Under the pieces are notes generated by a model. It was not told the origin of the DNA. It searched no databases and saw only the letters and a program-made list of their open reading frames with translations. From Anaspis maculata (lineage: Eukaryota; Arthropoda; Insecta; Coleoptera; Scraptiidae), in contig OX421966.1 of assembly GCA_949128115.1 (NCBI GenBank), positions 66,957,416 through 67,021,415 of the forward strand: DNA of 64,000 bases. Direction: 5' to 3'. Made by a program: the position numbers and the translations under genes. Position 1 is the stretch's first letter, and each line of letters starts with the position of its first letter. Shown in pieces: positions 34,201 through 42,748 of the stretch.

Positions 34201-37200
34201 AAAGAAAAATCTGCTCAGAGACCCAGTTGAGTATTAACGCTAAATTACTAAGCATCATAACTTCAATGGCAATGTGAGCGATGATTTTTGTATTATGTTC
34301 AGCAATTTAGCGTAAATACTTAACTGAGCCTGTAAGCAGTGTTTTCGAACCTCTTTGAATGTATTGAATGTACATATATTTATTTATTCATTTATACATT
34401 GGAAAAATTTCATCCCAATGCAGAATCGAACCACCTGCAACGACGATCAGTTTACTATGCCAACGTGTCAACCACTGTGCTACGGCGATGACAGTCATGC
34501 ACTAAATACACCTATATGAAGTTACGTGATACGCACCAATCCAATCGGTATTTTCCTGAAATCAGAAAAAACGCATGAAATGCATAGGTATGGGAAAATT
34601 AGGGATTTCGGTATCTTGTTCGGCGTACTTCATCATACTTGCATGGGAATTTTCGGCTCATTCCAGACTTATTTGGATGATTCCAGATAAGAGAAGGTTA
34701 TAAACACCTTTGCCCTACTTGAACCATAAAGCGCATATCGGAGAAATAAGAAAATCTAGTATATCGTTGAGCACTAGTACTAGAAAATTCATACAAATTT
34801 CCAGCTCTTCTGAGCTTCTAACAAACTATTTTAGCGGGAACGTGCCTTACAACCCTCTCTTAAGAAAACATGAAATGTGAATGAGGAAGTTTGGGAAGAT
34901 CAGGATTTGAATCGACCCACTCTGCTGGGTCTGTATGCAAATTCTCAGATTTTTTCAGCGCCAACTAGATGTGTAGGTGTTGAAATTTGAAATTCCTGGG
35001 CTATAGAGGCATAGATACTTAACGTCTCTCATAATTTTTCTTGGTCATAGATTAAAAATGAGTGCTTGATTCGAAACCTGGCAAAAACTATCACTATCTA
35101 GCTCTTTGATCATTTGCCGGGAGGTTTCAATAAGATGCTTTTGAAACGATTCAAAATAATGGCAATTTCAACGGAAGAGCATTACCTATTCCTCCAGTAA
35201 GAAACCTGAAACTGGAAGCTTGTTTTTTTGGTTCCAGTGCTCGACGAAATCATATCCGTCCTCATATCCAAACAGCTAATGACCGAACTGATGCGACCCC
35301 AGACGGCCTACAGCCACGACGCCGTCAGGGAGATCATCGAGGACGTCACCCAGTCCTCCGTGATGCGTCTGGACCCGGTCAGCATGGGCAAGCTCTGGGA
35401 CCTGATCACCATGGTCTTCAAGTGGCAGCTGACGCTGTCCGAGGAAGTGGTGCAGCTGACGCTCAGGCACCTGTACGAAATCGAAAACCACGTGACGAAC
35501 CCCGAAACGCACCTGCAACTCCACAAGGTGCAGAACCTGATCGAGAACTTCAACAAGATACTGAGCCCCAAGGAGGTCGAGATGTTGCGGGACGACCTGC
35601 TGTACTGGCTCAAGGACAGCAACGTCAGGGTGTCTCTGTTGCTCAGAATGGGTGAGTAATTTGTTGAGTTCTCAAAGCTTGATCCAGAGTTATCGGTCAG
35701 ATATCACTCTGAAACCGGTTCAGTTGTCTTTGCAGCTGTGATAATTTTTACGACTCGAATGCATTTTTCCAAGATAGTGCCAATTTTAAAGTTTTTAGAG
35801 GGTTACACAGCCCCTCCTAAGAGGTTGGAAGTTGACGAACCCATAGTCTTTTTCGAGCGAGTAACTTTCTGTAACCGGTTGGTTATTAGCGGTTGACATT
35901 AGATTGCCAGATACTGTCATTTTTTTGACATATTTCTCGCTAAAACGTTGCGGTTATAACTTTGGTTATCGGCATTTGGCGGGAAAAGAGGGACTGATGA
36001 TAGCTTCAAATAGTTACGTACTTGTACTTGTCTCTGTTACATACCGTGTACTTAAACCATTCGTAATCTAGGATAAAGCTTTGAAGGTGAAAAATTCAGT
36101 CATTCAGCCAATCCAGTCACTTGAATCGATGAATATCTCGTTTCCGAAGTCACCCGGGTGGGCCCCAATCAGGACCCTGATTACGAATCTTGTGGATCAC
36201 ACGTGTATCGTGATCACATCCCACATACAATTTCTATGAAATTCTGTTTGTTTTCTTGTTCATGGTGTAATACCGAAGGAACAATAAATAGTTATATTGA
36301 ATTGAATTGAAAATCGACTACTCATTTTTCTACTATATAAATAGGAGGTATGACAAGTACTTTCAGGATCAAACCACCGTCAGGCGGCCATCGGACATCT
36401 GGATTACCCGATGTTCTTGTGGGTTCATCGCAGATGAGTCCATCGTCTTCGATTCTTCTCGTCGCCAAGTCAAGTTGTGAAGTTTTTGAGGTTAGGTTAG
36501 GTACGTTTCACGTTTGGAAATTCTGGACCGCTGCTTGTTTCAAATTCAAATCTGTTGCCGCCACAATTTGTTCCCCCACCATAACCATAACCAGCCTCAT
36601 GACCAGGTTATGAAATGTATAACCGGTGATGATATCAAAATGGCGGCACTTCCTTTACCGCTTATAACCAATCCTCCCTCAAACGTCAAATTCTATAACC
36701 AAGTGTAACCGGTCATGAACGGTTACTCGCTCGAAAAAGACTCATGATGGAGCTTTTGTTCCTCTCTTCAACACAATCATTATTATAGTACACAAATGAA
36801 TGAGATCAAGAGCCCAAAAATCTGTCACGTTTTAGTTGAGAGTATACCAGACCATCAAAATAATCCATGTTGAAAAACCCAGAAGTAATTAAAAAAAATC
36901 ACGTTTCTGAACTCTGATTTTTGGCCCACCTTAGTACCTATAATCAATTTCACGGTTTCTATTAGAGCAAGCTATGGAAAAATTGTGTTGTGTTGGTACG
37001 AATGATACGATGACAAAGGGGATGCAAGCCAGTTGTCTACACGTGCAAATTTTAATGTGACACCGTGTCATCGTGTCGAGGTGTCATGTACGCGGAAGTG
37101 AAATTTCTTGAGCATATGCCAGGTATCGTGAGTTTCTTTGGAGTGCTTTGTAGTGAGGACGATAAGGGACATTGTCTTTACTGGTTGGTGGGTCTTTGCT

Positions 37201-38383
37201 AAGGTTGTTAGGCTTTTGAAGATCGGCAGGATACGACTCGGATGGAAAGGCCCACCGCACCGCCCAAAAGGCTACATCTTCTGATGCACATCACTGGAAT
37301 AGTGAGTACCAGGTACCTACCCTAGCTCTAGCTCTACCTATTATACCTACTGCAACAGCAAGCAAGGTATGAAGACACATGCTGGCAGACAACACAGTGT
37401 ACCTACCTACTCACCTCCAAATTTTCTTGTCTCCGTACAGTTCAACTCCATAAATTATTGTCCTGCTATCCATATTGTCCATCTGAAGAATAATTTCCCT
37501 CTTGGGCAGTGGGTTTTTTCTTTAAACATTCCATTTCTTCACGGCATCACGGACTTTCGGCATAATTTTCTGAGTGGCCGGCAAAAACCTAATAGCCTTG
37601 GCGCAGACTCACCAACTAGTGGAGACAATGTCCCTTTTCGTCCACATTGCAAATCACTCAAAGGAAACTAACAATTCCTCGCATATTCTCGGAAATTTTC
37701 ACTTCTGCGTACATGACTACCCGAGACGTGACAATGTCACTTTGAAAATTGCACACGAAGACAGCTAGCTACCAACAAAACGTCAACGTGGCATTCGTAC
37801 CCACGCAACCCATTTTCTTCCATAGCTTGCCTTAATGCAGAAAGCCATGGAATTGATTTTACCTGCAATTCTACCCAACTACGATCTACAGTTCTGAACC
37901 TTCTCTACAGGTTTACAGAGCATGGACGGCAACTTCGTCACCAACAACTTGGACCCGATAGCCGAAGAGATGCTCAGGAATTTGGGCGAGAACATCTACG
38001 CCGTCACGGAGAACGGGAAGGTGCTGGAGAAGAACTGCAACAAATCCCACCACAGTCAGCACCATCCGCCGGACGTCAACGAGCTGCAGCTGTTCGTCGA
38101 CCAAATGCTGGGCGGACGAAAGCTGAGTTCGGGTAGCACCGAAGGTGCCAACGCTCTGAAGCTCGCCATAGACGAGAAGAACGGCAATGCGTCCGAAGAA
38201 ACGAAAACCAAAGCGGCCTTTGATCAAATCGACGTCGTCAAAAGCGAAGAGAACCAAATCGCCGATCTGATGGGCGATTTGGATATACTGGCGAAGGGCG
38301 AACAGGAGGAGGGCGGCGGTGGTGTTGGGGGTAGTTTGAAAGACGATTTGTTGGAAATGATCGGCGGTGAAGATTTTGTTTAG
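7177..38383 (+). CDS. Oscp1: OSCP1 (organic solute carrier partner 1 / NOR1), three exons
   Basis: Three exons join in phase to 999 nt, encoding 332 residues. Residues 1-37 (SNYVTPFLVLNLGSEMVFVV..) match the OSCP1 N-terminus, where vertebrates have LPLLFLNLGGEMLYIL. Residues 38-175 give VLDEIISVLISKQLMTELMR through SVMRLDPVSMGKLWDLITMV to SNVRVSLLLRMG, as in the human block VLNDIIS..IMRLNQASMDKLYDLMTM..IRVSMFL. The C-terminal exon has the ENIYAV block and the LMGDLDIL..LKDDLLEMI ending, matching human IMGEFEI..GDDLLAMM. The family is widespread in animals and protists and is linked to organic-solute transport and cilia. It is slightly shorter than the vertebrate protein, because about 45 residues between NGxFV and the ENIYAV block are absent. 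An in-phase exon missed in intron 2 is possible. Intron 1 is about 28 kb and full of transposons. Confidence 0.9.
7289..8477. other. OSCP1 intron 1, left part
   Basis: Contains TACCTACC-type microsatellite patches (7430-7560) and an open frame at 8042-8530 (+, 162 codons, KRCIYGMIKVTARNQLLVRRLD). I cannot assign the frame to a family, and it runs into the palindrome boundary. A hypothetical nested gene is possible but unsupported. Confidence 0.3.
8787..9573. mobile_element. Non-autonomous element with CACAGTG-type ends and 5-bp target duplication
   Basis: Left end CACAGTGGGCG and right end CGCCCAGTGTG form an 11-bp terminal inverted repeat with one mismatch. It is flanked by CGCTG on both sides (8782-8786 and 9574-9578). 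The mirror arm (about 25612-25625) shows the uninterrupted site with a single CGCTG. The 5-bp duplication and CAC-type heptamer suggest a Transib-type element. No transposase is visible. Confidence 0.65.
8794..8867 (+). other. tRNA-like sequence with A and B boxes
   Basis: TAGCTCAGCTAGCTGG resembles the RNA polymerase III A box and GGGTTCAAATCC the B box at normal spacing. T-arm pairing is poor, so this is a decayed tRNA or tRNA-derived SINE head rather than a functional tRNA. Confidence 0.4.
9892..10377. mobile_element. Foldback element, TACAGGGTGGTCC termini
   Basis: The left end (GGTCCAGGTTATAGTAGCAA) is inverted at the right end (TTGCTACTATAACCTGGACC). Arms of roughly 200 bp continue inward, including CCAAAACGCTTCCT. 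This is a shortened relative of 23482-24524. Confidence 0.8.
11089..12649. other. Insertion of unknown type in the foldback
   Basis: It interrupts the foldback between CTAAATTGAAC and TTCAAAAATTGCAACC, which are adjacent in the intact copy near 23130-23160. No coding frame or clear terminal repeats are recognised. Short open frames at 12137-12531 look spurious. Confidence 0.4.
13191..14685. mobile_element. 1.5-kb foldback element
   Basis: Ends AACTGCTCAACAATTGAAGT and its inverse. Arms of about 700 bp run to an unpaired centre near 13880-13980, with inner pairs such as CGACGGAAAACCC/GGGTTTTCCGTCG and TGCATGTTTTCACAGG. Internal CACCCTGTA and TACAGGGTGATG motifs suggest the arms themselves contain fragments of other foldbacks. 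Confidence 0.8.
15432..16290. mobile_element. hAT-type element (CAGGGCTGGGC termini)
   Basis: Ends CAGGGCTGGGC and GCCCAGCCCTG, with subterminal runs of GTATTTTGTATTT. The 8-bp duplication CAGGTCTC flanks it exactly (15424-15431 and 16291-16298). An internal frame at 15750-15986 includes FSKSWLSPEEINICYFEE, faintly like the hAT dimerisation tail. That similarity is only inference. Confidence 0.85.
16365..16613 (+). pseudogene. Harbinger transposase N-terminal fragment
   Basis: An 82-codon frame with a basic stretch (QKQRRRRRWKTRPLYRDR) and then FLKMKELDNEQFFKYTRMTVPTFN. The W-x-R-P...R....G.......EL...D...F.....RM....F pattern is the region just before the DDE nuclease in HARBI1-like proteins. 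Only this leading part is present; no nuclease domain follows, so the element cannot move by itself. A membrane-like stretch (FYLLAFTSVLVLGAAQLL) at its start is unexplained. Confidence 0.55.
17280..17811. mobile_element. Foldback element, AAGGGGTTTCTGATGCG termini
   Basis: Near-complete inverted halves with GGAATCGG, AAGTAGAAACTCCTCC-like blocks, CTTTCCTCAAGAAAGTCGCATG and its inverse, and a centre near 17545. A truncated relative lies at 55295-55675. Confidence 0.8.
18500..19440. repeat. Degenerate tandem repeat, about 120-bp unit
   Basis: About eight diverged copies of a unit built from CACGACCTTATTATGGACCAG, GAGTTTCAGAATTTTT, AATTTATTTCGATTT and CCCCCTCAAAATCAACCC. The rightmost copies are the best preserved. 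The array abuts the right end of the Transib-like element. Confidence 0.75.
19652..22474. repeat. Core 2.8-kb palindrome at the centre of the giant inverted repeat
   Basis: The left half, from TATAGTCATAGTCATC (19652), is repeated in inverse to GACTATGACTATA (22474). It includes CAGCTTCACTACAGGTTCGTGG and the MITE-like TACAGGGT..TCAAAAATGAGTGCC. The arms run to about 20602 and from about 21495. The 0.9-kb middle holds a perfect hairpin (20603-20728) and one further foldback half (20934-21480). Confidence 0.8.
20603..20728. repeat. Perfect 51-bp inverted repeat with 24-bp loop
   Basis: Arms 20603-20653 and 20678-20728 are exact reverse complements, beginning AGCATCAAGAAAGTAGGTAG. The loop is 20654-20677. 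No mismatch is seen, unlike the diverged arms around it. Confidence 0.95.
22473..23483. mobile_element. Intact foldback, TACAGGTGTCCCG termini
   Basis: About 1.0 kb, with both halves complementary around 22980. The ends carry CCCGAAATTAATGCAACAAA and its inverse, and inner TTATCTTCGCCCCTGAAA-like blocks. It abuts the next foldback, with which it shares a TA. Confidence 0.85.
23482..24524. mobile_element. Foldback element, TACAGGGTGGTCC termini
   Basis: Longer relative of 9892-10377. It pairs TAGTAGCAATAATTCACC with its inverse and CAGTGGCGTAGATAC with GTATCTACGCCACTG, with a centre near 24005. Confidence 0.85.
24558..25124. mobile_element. Foldback element, TACAGGGTGATTC termini, right arm only
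   Basis: The ends TTCAAAAATGGCGCATTTCC and its inverse flank a shorter paired interior. The mirror position in the left arm (about 9855-9862) lacks it, so the insertion is younger than the palindrome. Confidence 0.8.
25284..25440. mobile_element. Small MITE, right arm only
   Basis: TGCTTTCTTTTTACAAC and its inverse GTTGTAAAAAGAAAG flank a GA-rich middle (GAGAGAGAGAAAGAGCG). It is missing from the corresponding place of the left arm. Confidence 0.6.
25481..25689. mobile_element. MITE with TATATCC termini, intact copy
   Basis: Inverted CACTTTTTATTTTCAGTAGA ends and inner AATAAAGTGACAAGCTGG pair. It serves as the empty site for the 8787-9573 insertion. Confidence 0.8.
25930..27417. other. OSCP1 intron 1, no recognised gene
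   Basis: Open frames at 26388-26585 and 26473-26847 (+) overlap each other and match no family I know. One contains KKKSYIFTVSRRKRKTQ. A CpG-rich patch lies at 26440-26580. Repeats of GTGACATTAGTGACATTAGTGACG occur near 27330. Confidence 0.3.
28399..32146. mobile_element. Inner TIR element with GGTTTATGTATAGCGATTTG ends
   Basis: 28399-28436 is the inverse of 32110-32146 over about 35 bp with one or two mismatches (..TATAGCGATTTGACCAGCGA). The interior contains a decayed reverse transcriptase. A CpG-rich stretch at 31800-32090 has inverted GGCCGGCC-type blocks. Confidence 0.5.
29396..30330 (+). pseudogene. Decayed LINE reverse transcriptase
   Basis: Recognisable RT fragments appear in several frames: MKSKGAPGFDGVLPESIK (about 29440-29495), LLSVGYKLLSR (29636-29670), PREQVEFRSC and then GFQRNKSGAVFVDLAAAYES (29710-29875), SVNNLLNERYF (about 29935-29965) and LAPLLSSICIGDFPET (30034-30080). 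These match the GxxxFDLTAAYDTVW and GLPQGSVLAPLLFNxYxxDLP blocks of Jockey/R1-type LINEs. Many stops and frameshifts and a lost catalytic DD block show it is old. Confidence 0.7.
32348..32660 (+). pseudogene. THAP-domain protein fragment with a frameshift
   Basis: MEGKRKYNCKFPACKNFYAV..LFCFPKDPQLLREWKDICQI gives the first zinc ligands (C-x4-C) and the FPKDP..W core of a THAP DNA-binding finger. The second half (VCEDHFSPSCLVNEKK, C-x2-H ligands plus the following Phe) is present but one frame away; the shift falls at about 32525-32530, and the first frame stops at 32534-32536. The second frame ends after about 40 more codons at a TGA near 32655. THAP fingers occur in P-element-type transposases and in host regulators. 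No downstream domain is present. Confidence 0.75.
32986..33132. repeat. Short hairpin repeat
   Basis: ACGACCGATTTC..CTTAAAGTTGACTTCACTT on the left is inverted as AAGTAACGTCAACTTTAAAG..GGTCGT on the right. It is MITE-like, with about 50-bp arms and several mismatches. Confidence 0.6.
33133..33785. other. OSCP1 intron 1, no recognised gene
   Basis: A G-run (GGGGGGGTGGGG near 33162) and an inverted AATGGCCCGCC..GGGCCATT pair are the only structure seen. Confidence 0.3.
34083..34158 (+). other. tRNA-like block, left arm
   Basis: AGTAGCACAGTGGTTGTCAC (A-box-like) and GGAGTTCGATTCC (B box) lie about 40 bp apart. This is a SINE-type tRNA-derived head, not a cloverleaf I can fold with confidence. 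Confidence 0.5.
34414..34489 (-). other. tRNA-like block, right arm
   Basis: On the - strand it reads A-box-like CCGTAGCACAGTGGTTGACA and B box GGTGGTTCGATTC. It faces the copy at 34083, making the foldback a head-to-head pair pointing inward. Confidence 0.5.
34787..35237. other. OSCP1 intron 1, right end
   Basis: AT-rich, no repeats seen. It ends in the TTTTTTTGGTTCCAG acceptor of exon 2. Confidence 0.4.
35238..35651 (+). CDS. Oscp1: OSCP1 exon 2
   Basis: Acceptor TTTTTTTGGTTCCAG, donor GTGAGT, phase 1 at both ends. The GC-rich, codon-biased 414-bp exon stands out from the AT-rich intron. It encodes the most conserved core of OSCP1. Confidence 0.92.
35845..36742. mobile_element. TIR element in OSCP1 intron 2
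   Basis: Ends AGTCTTTTTCGAGCGAGTAA and its exact inverse, then GTAACCGGTT/AACCGGTTACA-type pairs. CAT flanks both sides. A LINE-like tail (GAACAATAAATAGTTATATTGAATTGAATTG) at 36278-36310 lies inside. No coding region. Confidence 0.7.
36743..37910. other. OSCP1 intron 2, right part
   Basis: Contains a TACC-rich microsatellite (37310-37400). I looked here for the ~45-residue segment that vertebrate OSCP1 has between the two conserved blocks and did not find it. Confidence 0.35.
37911..38383 (+). CDS. Oscp1: OSCP1 exon 3 (terminal)
   Basis: Acceptor TTCTCTACAG; joins in phase as MG|LQSMDGNFVTNN. It ends TAG at 38381-38383 after LKDDLLEMIGGEDFV. The C-terminal region is Glu/Gly-rich (EQEEGGGGVGG), as often seen in the variable tail. 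Confidence 0.9.
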
Positions 38384-39057
38384 TTGTGGGTGAAAAAGAA
38401 TCAAGTTGAAGGTGTGTTATTGGTGTCATAATATGTTACGAATTTGTATGTGCTTGTAGCTGTAGGTTAGATTCAGCTTACTGTTGCCAACTTCACGTCA
38501 TATGATCTTGATAAGGCTATATTTGATTCTATATTGAGAGCGTCAAGGACTCCTCGTGAAGAATTTTGTCTGTTTGAAGCACAATCTCAAGCTTGTGTTC
38601 TTCATTATGAAAGCGACATGACCTGATCAAAAAAGATCGAAAGATGAAATTTACGTGAAGTTGGTACTTGGTCTTAGCCACTTTAGAAGTGATAGTTGAA
38701 ACTGAGTTCTAGCACAATCCTTCATGTAATTTTTTGTACTTAGTATAAAAAATGACCATCCTAATTGTTTGGGTTGTAGGTAAACGCGGTGGGGAAATTG
38801 ACATGTTTCTATACAGATTGTAGCAAAGATACATTACAGACTTTGAGGACAGATTCCTCGTGAAAAATGGGTTCGAAAAATCAATGGTATCGATTTTCTA
38901 AAATATTTCGTTGAACAGTTACAGGGTGGTTAAGTTGAATGTTTAGAACCGATTTTAGCCAAACTTTATTTACCGCCCCCGTTCTATTTCCTCTTTTAAC
39001 GTCACTCAAGGTTCTTCAAAACTGATTACTTACATCTTAGAATGTTTTAAACTCAAA
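38384..39057. other. OSCP1 3' flank
   Basis: Probable 3' UTR. No AATAAA is seen close to the stop, so the polyadenylation site is not placed. A TACAGGGTGG fragment lies at 38920. Confidence 0.35.
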
Positions 39058-39420
39058 AAAAGAGGAGCTTGTGGTGTGGTGGTTAGCGCTTTTGACTGGC
39101 ACATCAGAGGTCGTGGATTCGAGTCCCACTGTGGACGCTTGGATTTTAGTCTCAAAACAAGCTCTTTGATTTAATTGGAATGCTTCCTAGATGCAAGTGT
39201 GTCGCATAGCACGTAAAATACGAACGATGGTGCCGACCCCGTGCGATATTGGTGGTCGTTAAAAATCCCTACCCTACGTTGGAACGCACAGGGACTCGGC
39301 AAAATTTTCGGTATAGTAGAGGAAAGTATTCACCGGTGTCGGTGTTAGGCCTTGTTGCGGAAATAGGCCGATGTTGAAGAAACGAATTGAAGAAACAGAA
39401 AAAAAGCTGCTCTAGTATAA
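39058..39420 (+). mobile_element. tRNA-derived SINE
   Basis: A-box-like GTGGTGGTTAGCGC and B box GGATTCGAGTCCC at normal tRNA spacing. A non-tRNA body of about 260 bp follows (GGTGCCGACCCCGTGCGA, GGTGTTAGGCCTTGTTGCGG). It ends near GAAGAAACGAATTGAAGAAACAG, an A-rich tail-like end. Confidence 0.6.
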
Positions 39421-39984
39421 TTTCAACTGTATGGGGTTATCGTTGAAGTACCGATTTCAAGAGCCCAAAAATGGAAATCTCCGAAAATTCATGTTTTTTC
39501 ACTGGAGTTGGTTTCCTAGACTTTCTTTGTAAGTTTAATTTTAACTAAGCTACAAAAAGTGTCCGGGGAAAAACATTTTTGGATCCTTGAAAGTGGTGTT
39601 TCCTATAGATGTTTTTCAACAACTGAGGTGTGCATTTTATAATATCTATATTATATATTATTTTCAGAATCCATTTTTCATTGGGAATCTAAAAGTTGTA
39701 GAAGTGTTGTTGTTACACCTTGCACGAAAACCATGACCTGCGAATTGGAATACTCTTGGCCATTCTGAACAAATGTTGAAAGAACGCTAAAAAAGCTGCA
39801 ACACTTATTTATCCTTGCGGCATAAGAATTGCAATTTGCAACTGCAAATGAGGTTCTTGACTTCAAAAAACCTGAATCTTTTAAATTAGGTATTCAAATA
39901 CAAAATGATGTACCAACCTAATGATTATTCTGAATTAGCCTACTTCAAACAGCTTCCCTGCTTCAAGCTTTCCCATTGATATTA
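39421..39984. other. Intergenic, no feature seen
   Basis: AT-rich. I see no gene, repeat or element here. Confidence 0.3.
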
Positions 39985-41143
39985 TACAGGGTTATTCAAA
40001 AGTCCGGAATAAAATTCATATTTTTTTTCCATATTTATTTCGGAAAAAACGCTCGAACCGGTCGATTTCTAAAAACGGTAAGCCGTTTTTTCATGACACG
40101 TGTCATGTTCTACCGTCAACCCCCTAACCCCAAGCCACCCTTAGTATTTTTTTTCAAATAGCACCCTATGGCTTGTGGGGGCTCGTTGGGAAGCTTGTCA
40201 AAAACTCTATTCAGATCTACCATTGAAAATTAGATCGGACGCTTCATCATGAAGTTTTGAGGAACCCCAGTTTAACTTAACAGTCCGGAATAAAATTCAT
40301 AATTTTTTTCCATATTCATTTCGAAAAAAACGCTCAAACAGGTCGATTCCTAAAAATGGTAAACCGTTTTTTCATGACACGTGTCATGTTCTACCGTCAA
40401 CCCCCTAACCCCAAGCCACCCTTAGTGTTTTTTTTTTTCAAATGGCACCCTATGGCTTGTGGGAGCTCGTTGGAAAGCTTGTCAAAAACTCTATTCAGAT
40501 CTACCATTGAAAATTAGATCAGACGTTTGACTATGAATTTTAAAGGAATACGAACAAATGCGTACTGGAGATTGCTGTTGAATAATTGGTAACCTGTATG
40601 GTCAAACATTCAATCTAATTTTCAATGGTAGATCTGAATAGAGTTTTTGACAAGCTTTCCAACGAGCCCCCACAAGCCATGGGGTGCCGTTTGAAAAAAA
40701 AAACTAAGGGTGGCTTGGGGCTAGGGGGTTGACGGTAGAACATGACACGTGTCATGAAAAAGCGGCTTACCGTTTTTAGAAATTGAACTGTTCAAGCGTT
40801 TTCTCCGAAATAAATATGGAAAAAATTATGAATTTTATTCCGGACTGTTGAGTAAAACTGGGGTTCCTCAAAACTTCATGATGAAGCGTCTGTTCTAATT
40901 TTCAATGGTAGATCTGAATAGAGTTTTTGACAAGCTTTCCAACGAGCCCCCACAAGCCATAGGGTGCCATTTGAAAAAAAATACTAAGGGTGGCTTTGGG
41001 TTAGGGGGTTGACGGGAGAACATGACACGTGTCATGAAAAAACGGCTTACCGTTTTTAGAAATCGACCGGTTCGAGCATTTCTTCCGAAATATATATGGA
41101 AAAAAATTATGAATTTTATTCCGGACTTTTGAATAACCCTGTA
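39985..41143. mobile_element. Foldback element with internally duplicated arms
   Basis: Termini TACAGGGTTATTCAAAAGTC and the inverse. Each arm holds two direct copies of a unit of about 290 bp (CCGGAATAAAATTCAT.. to ..CTACCATTGAAAATTAGATC), so the element reads A-A'-inverse A'-inverse A around about 40570. All four units share TCATGACACGTGTCATG, itself a palindrome. Confidence 0.85.
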
Positions 41144-42383
41144 TATGTTCCGAGCTACGCATTCTTACTTGAACCTTTGAGAAGTATACTAACCTCCTTA
41201 TTACCTTGTTGAAAATGCACCAAAGCTATTAAAAACAAAACTTGATGGTTTTGGAGTAGGTAAACTGGTTCCTTTTTGGACGGTGTTATGTTGAAGGGCT
41301 TCAACCAACCATATCTTGGCCAATGGCGATATGTAATACTAACTCGTACCTATAGATTTCCATTAACATTTAGATAGTTCAAATACCTATTTACAGAGTG
41401 ATTTAGGTTAACCAGGCAAATTTCCAGGGCAGATTTTTCTACAGGGTGACGCAAAATAGATACAGAGCAGTTGAAAAAATGCTGCAAAGGTTTAGAAAAA
41501 AATGCTGAAATAAGTTGTTTTCCAGATTTTGAAAATATGGGGGGTCAAATAGGGTCGAAGTTTGAGCCCCTTTATTCCGGTTATCTAAAGAAAGGTGGGA
41601 TTGGCAGTTCAAAAGTGAGGTTAAAATGGATCAATCCTTCGGCAATCACAAAAAGTGAATACAATCAAGCTTTGCAATACATAAACCGCAAACAACTAGC
41701 TTGAGGCTATCTATAGCAGAATCTAATTTTCCATAATTTTCCAGCCATTTATGGTGCTATTCTGTTAAAAATAACATTCCATAAACGCTCTGTTATGTAC
41801 AATACAATACAATACATTTATTGCTCTAATAATTTTTACAAAATTTTGAGCAAGGAGCTCGTAAGATAGAAAAACAGATCAAAATCAAATTAAGGACACA
41901 AATTCTAATAGCTATGCAAACATTTCCGACAAAATAAAAATGAGGAAAAAAGCACTCTTGTGAACCATTCCAACTCTACATACTTCCCATTATAACCAAA
42001 CAAGAGACAGACACTCTCAGTGCTCAAGTCGCTCACCCCCCACCCTCGAATCTCAGGCCATCCCGGTTTCAGAGTCTCCAGTCACCAACCATCCTCCTCT
42101 GTTATGTAAAAATACGTGTCGGCCATTGACTGTTGCCTAGGTTTCAACAACGTAACAGAGCCTTTATGGTATGTAAGTTTTTAGAGAATCGCACCATTAG
42201 TCATTGATAAAAGAAATCTGTATTCCGCCAGATTCTACAATTGGAGTCACCTCAATTTTTGCTTATTTGCGAGATTTTTCATCAACTAATGGCATATGCA
42301 AATGTAAAATATAGAAAAATTGTCTACGTGTTTGCGGTTTATGCATTGAAAAGCTTAGTTGAATTCTATTTTTCAATAAAAAC
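41144..42383. other. Intergenic; LINE-like 3' end on the - strand
   Basis: ACAATACAATACAATACATTTATTGCTCTAAT at about 41798-41835 looks like the inverted 3' tail of a LINE (AATAAATGTATTGTATTG), with its 3' UTR to about 42110. An open frame at 41471-41704 (+) has no recognised similarity. Confidence 0.35.
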
Positions 42384-42748
42384 AGAGCTCTCCGACTACC
42401 ACAACATCAGACGGTCGGACCGAAACTGCACAGACACGTGTTTCGCCCCTATTGGGGGCTCATCAGTTGGCAGGCATTCAGTCAAACCATCCGATGCTGT
42501 GGCAGCCAGAGATCTCATGGTAATATACATACAGGAGGGCACCTAATATGTGAGTGTTCCAAGCGGCGCCGTCTATCAAAGGCATTCCGCAGATGCTATA
42601 TTTCAAGGCATCAGACAGACGAAGGAATTAAACACCGCATCGGATGGTTTGACCAAATGCCTGCGCACTGATGAGCCCCCAATAGGGGCGAAACACGTGT
42701 CTGTGCAGTTTCGGTCCGACCGTCTGATGTTGTGGTAGTCAGAGAGCA
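42384..42748. mobile_element. 365-bp palindromic element
   Basis: TCCGACTACCACAACATCAG..GCACAGACACGTGTTTCGCC and its inverse make long arms, with a centre near 42566. The reading frames on both strands within it are artefacts of the palindrome. Confidence 0.8.

Larger units (their letters stand above)
33786..34786. mobile_element. 1-kb foldback whose arms carry tRNA-like promoters
   Basis: The left AACGATATACTAGATCTTAT pairs with the right ATAAGAAAATCTAGTATATC. Further pairs are CTCCGATATGCGCTTCATGG/CATAAAGCGCATATCGGAG, CGTATTACGTAATTTCATAT and the tRNA-like blocks. The centre is near 34285, with CAATTTAGCGTAAATACTTAACTGAG matching the inverse of 34220-34250. Confidence 0.75.
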
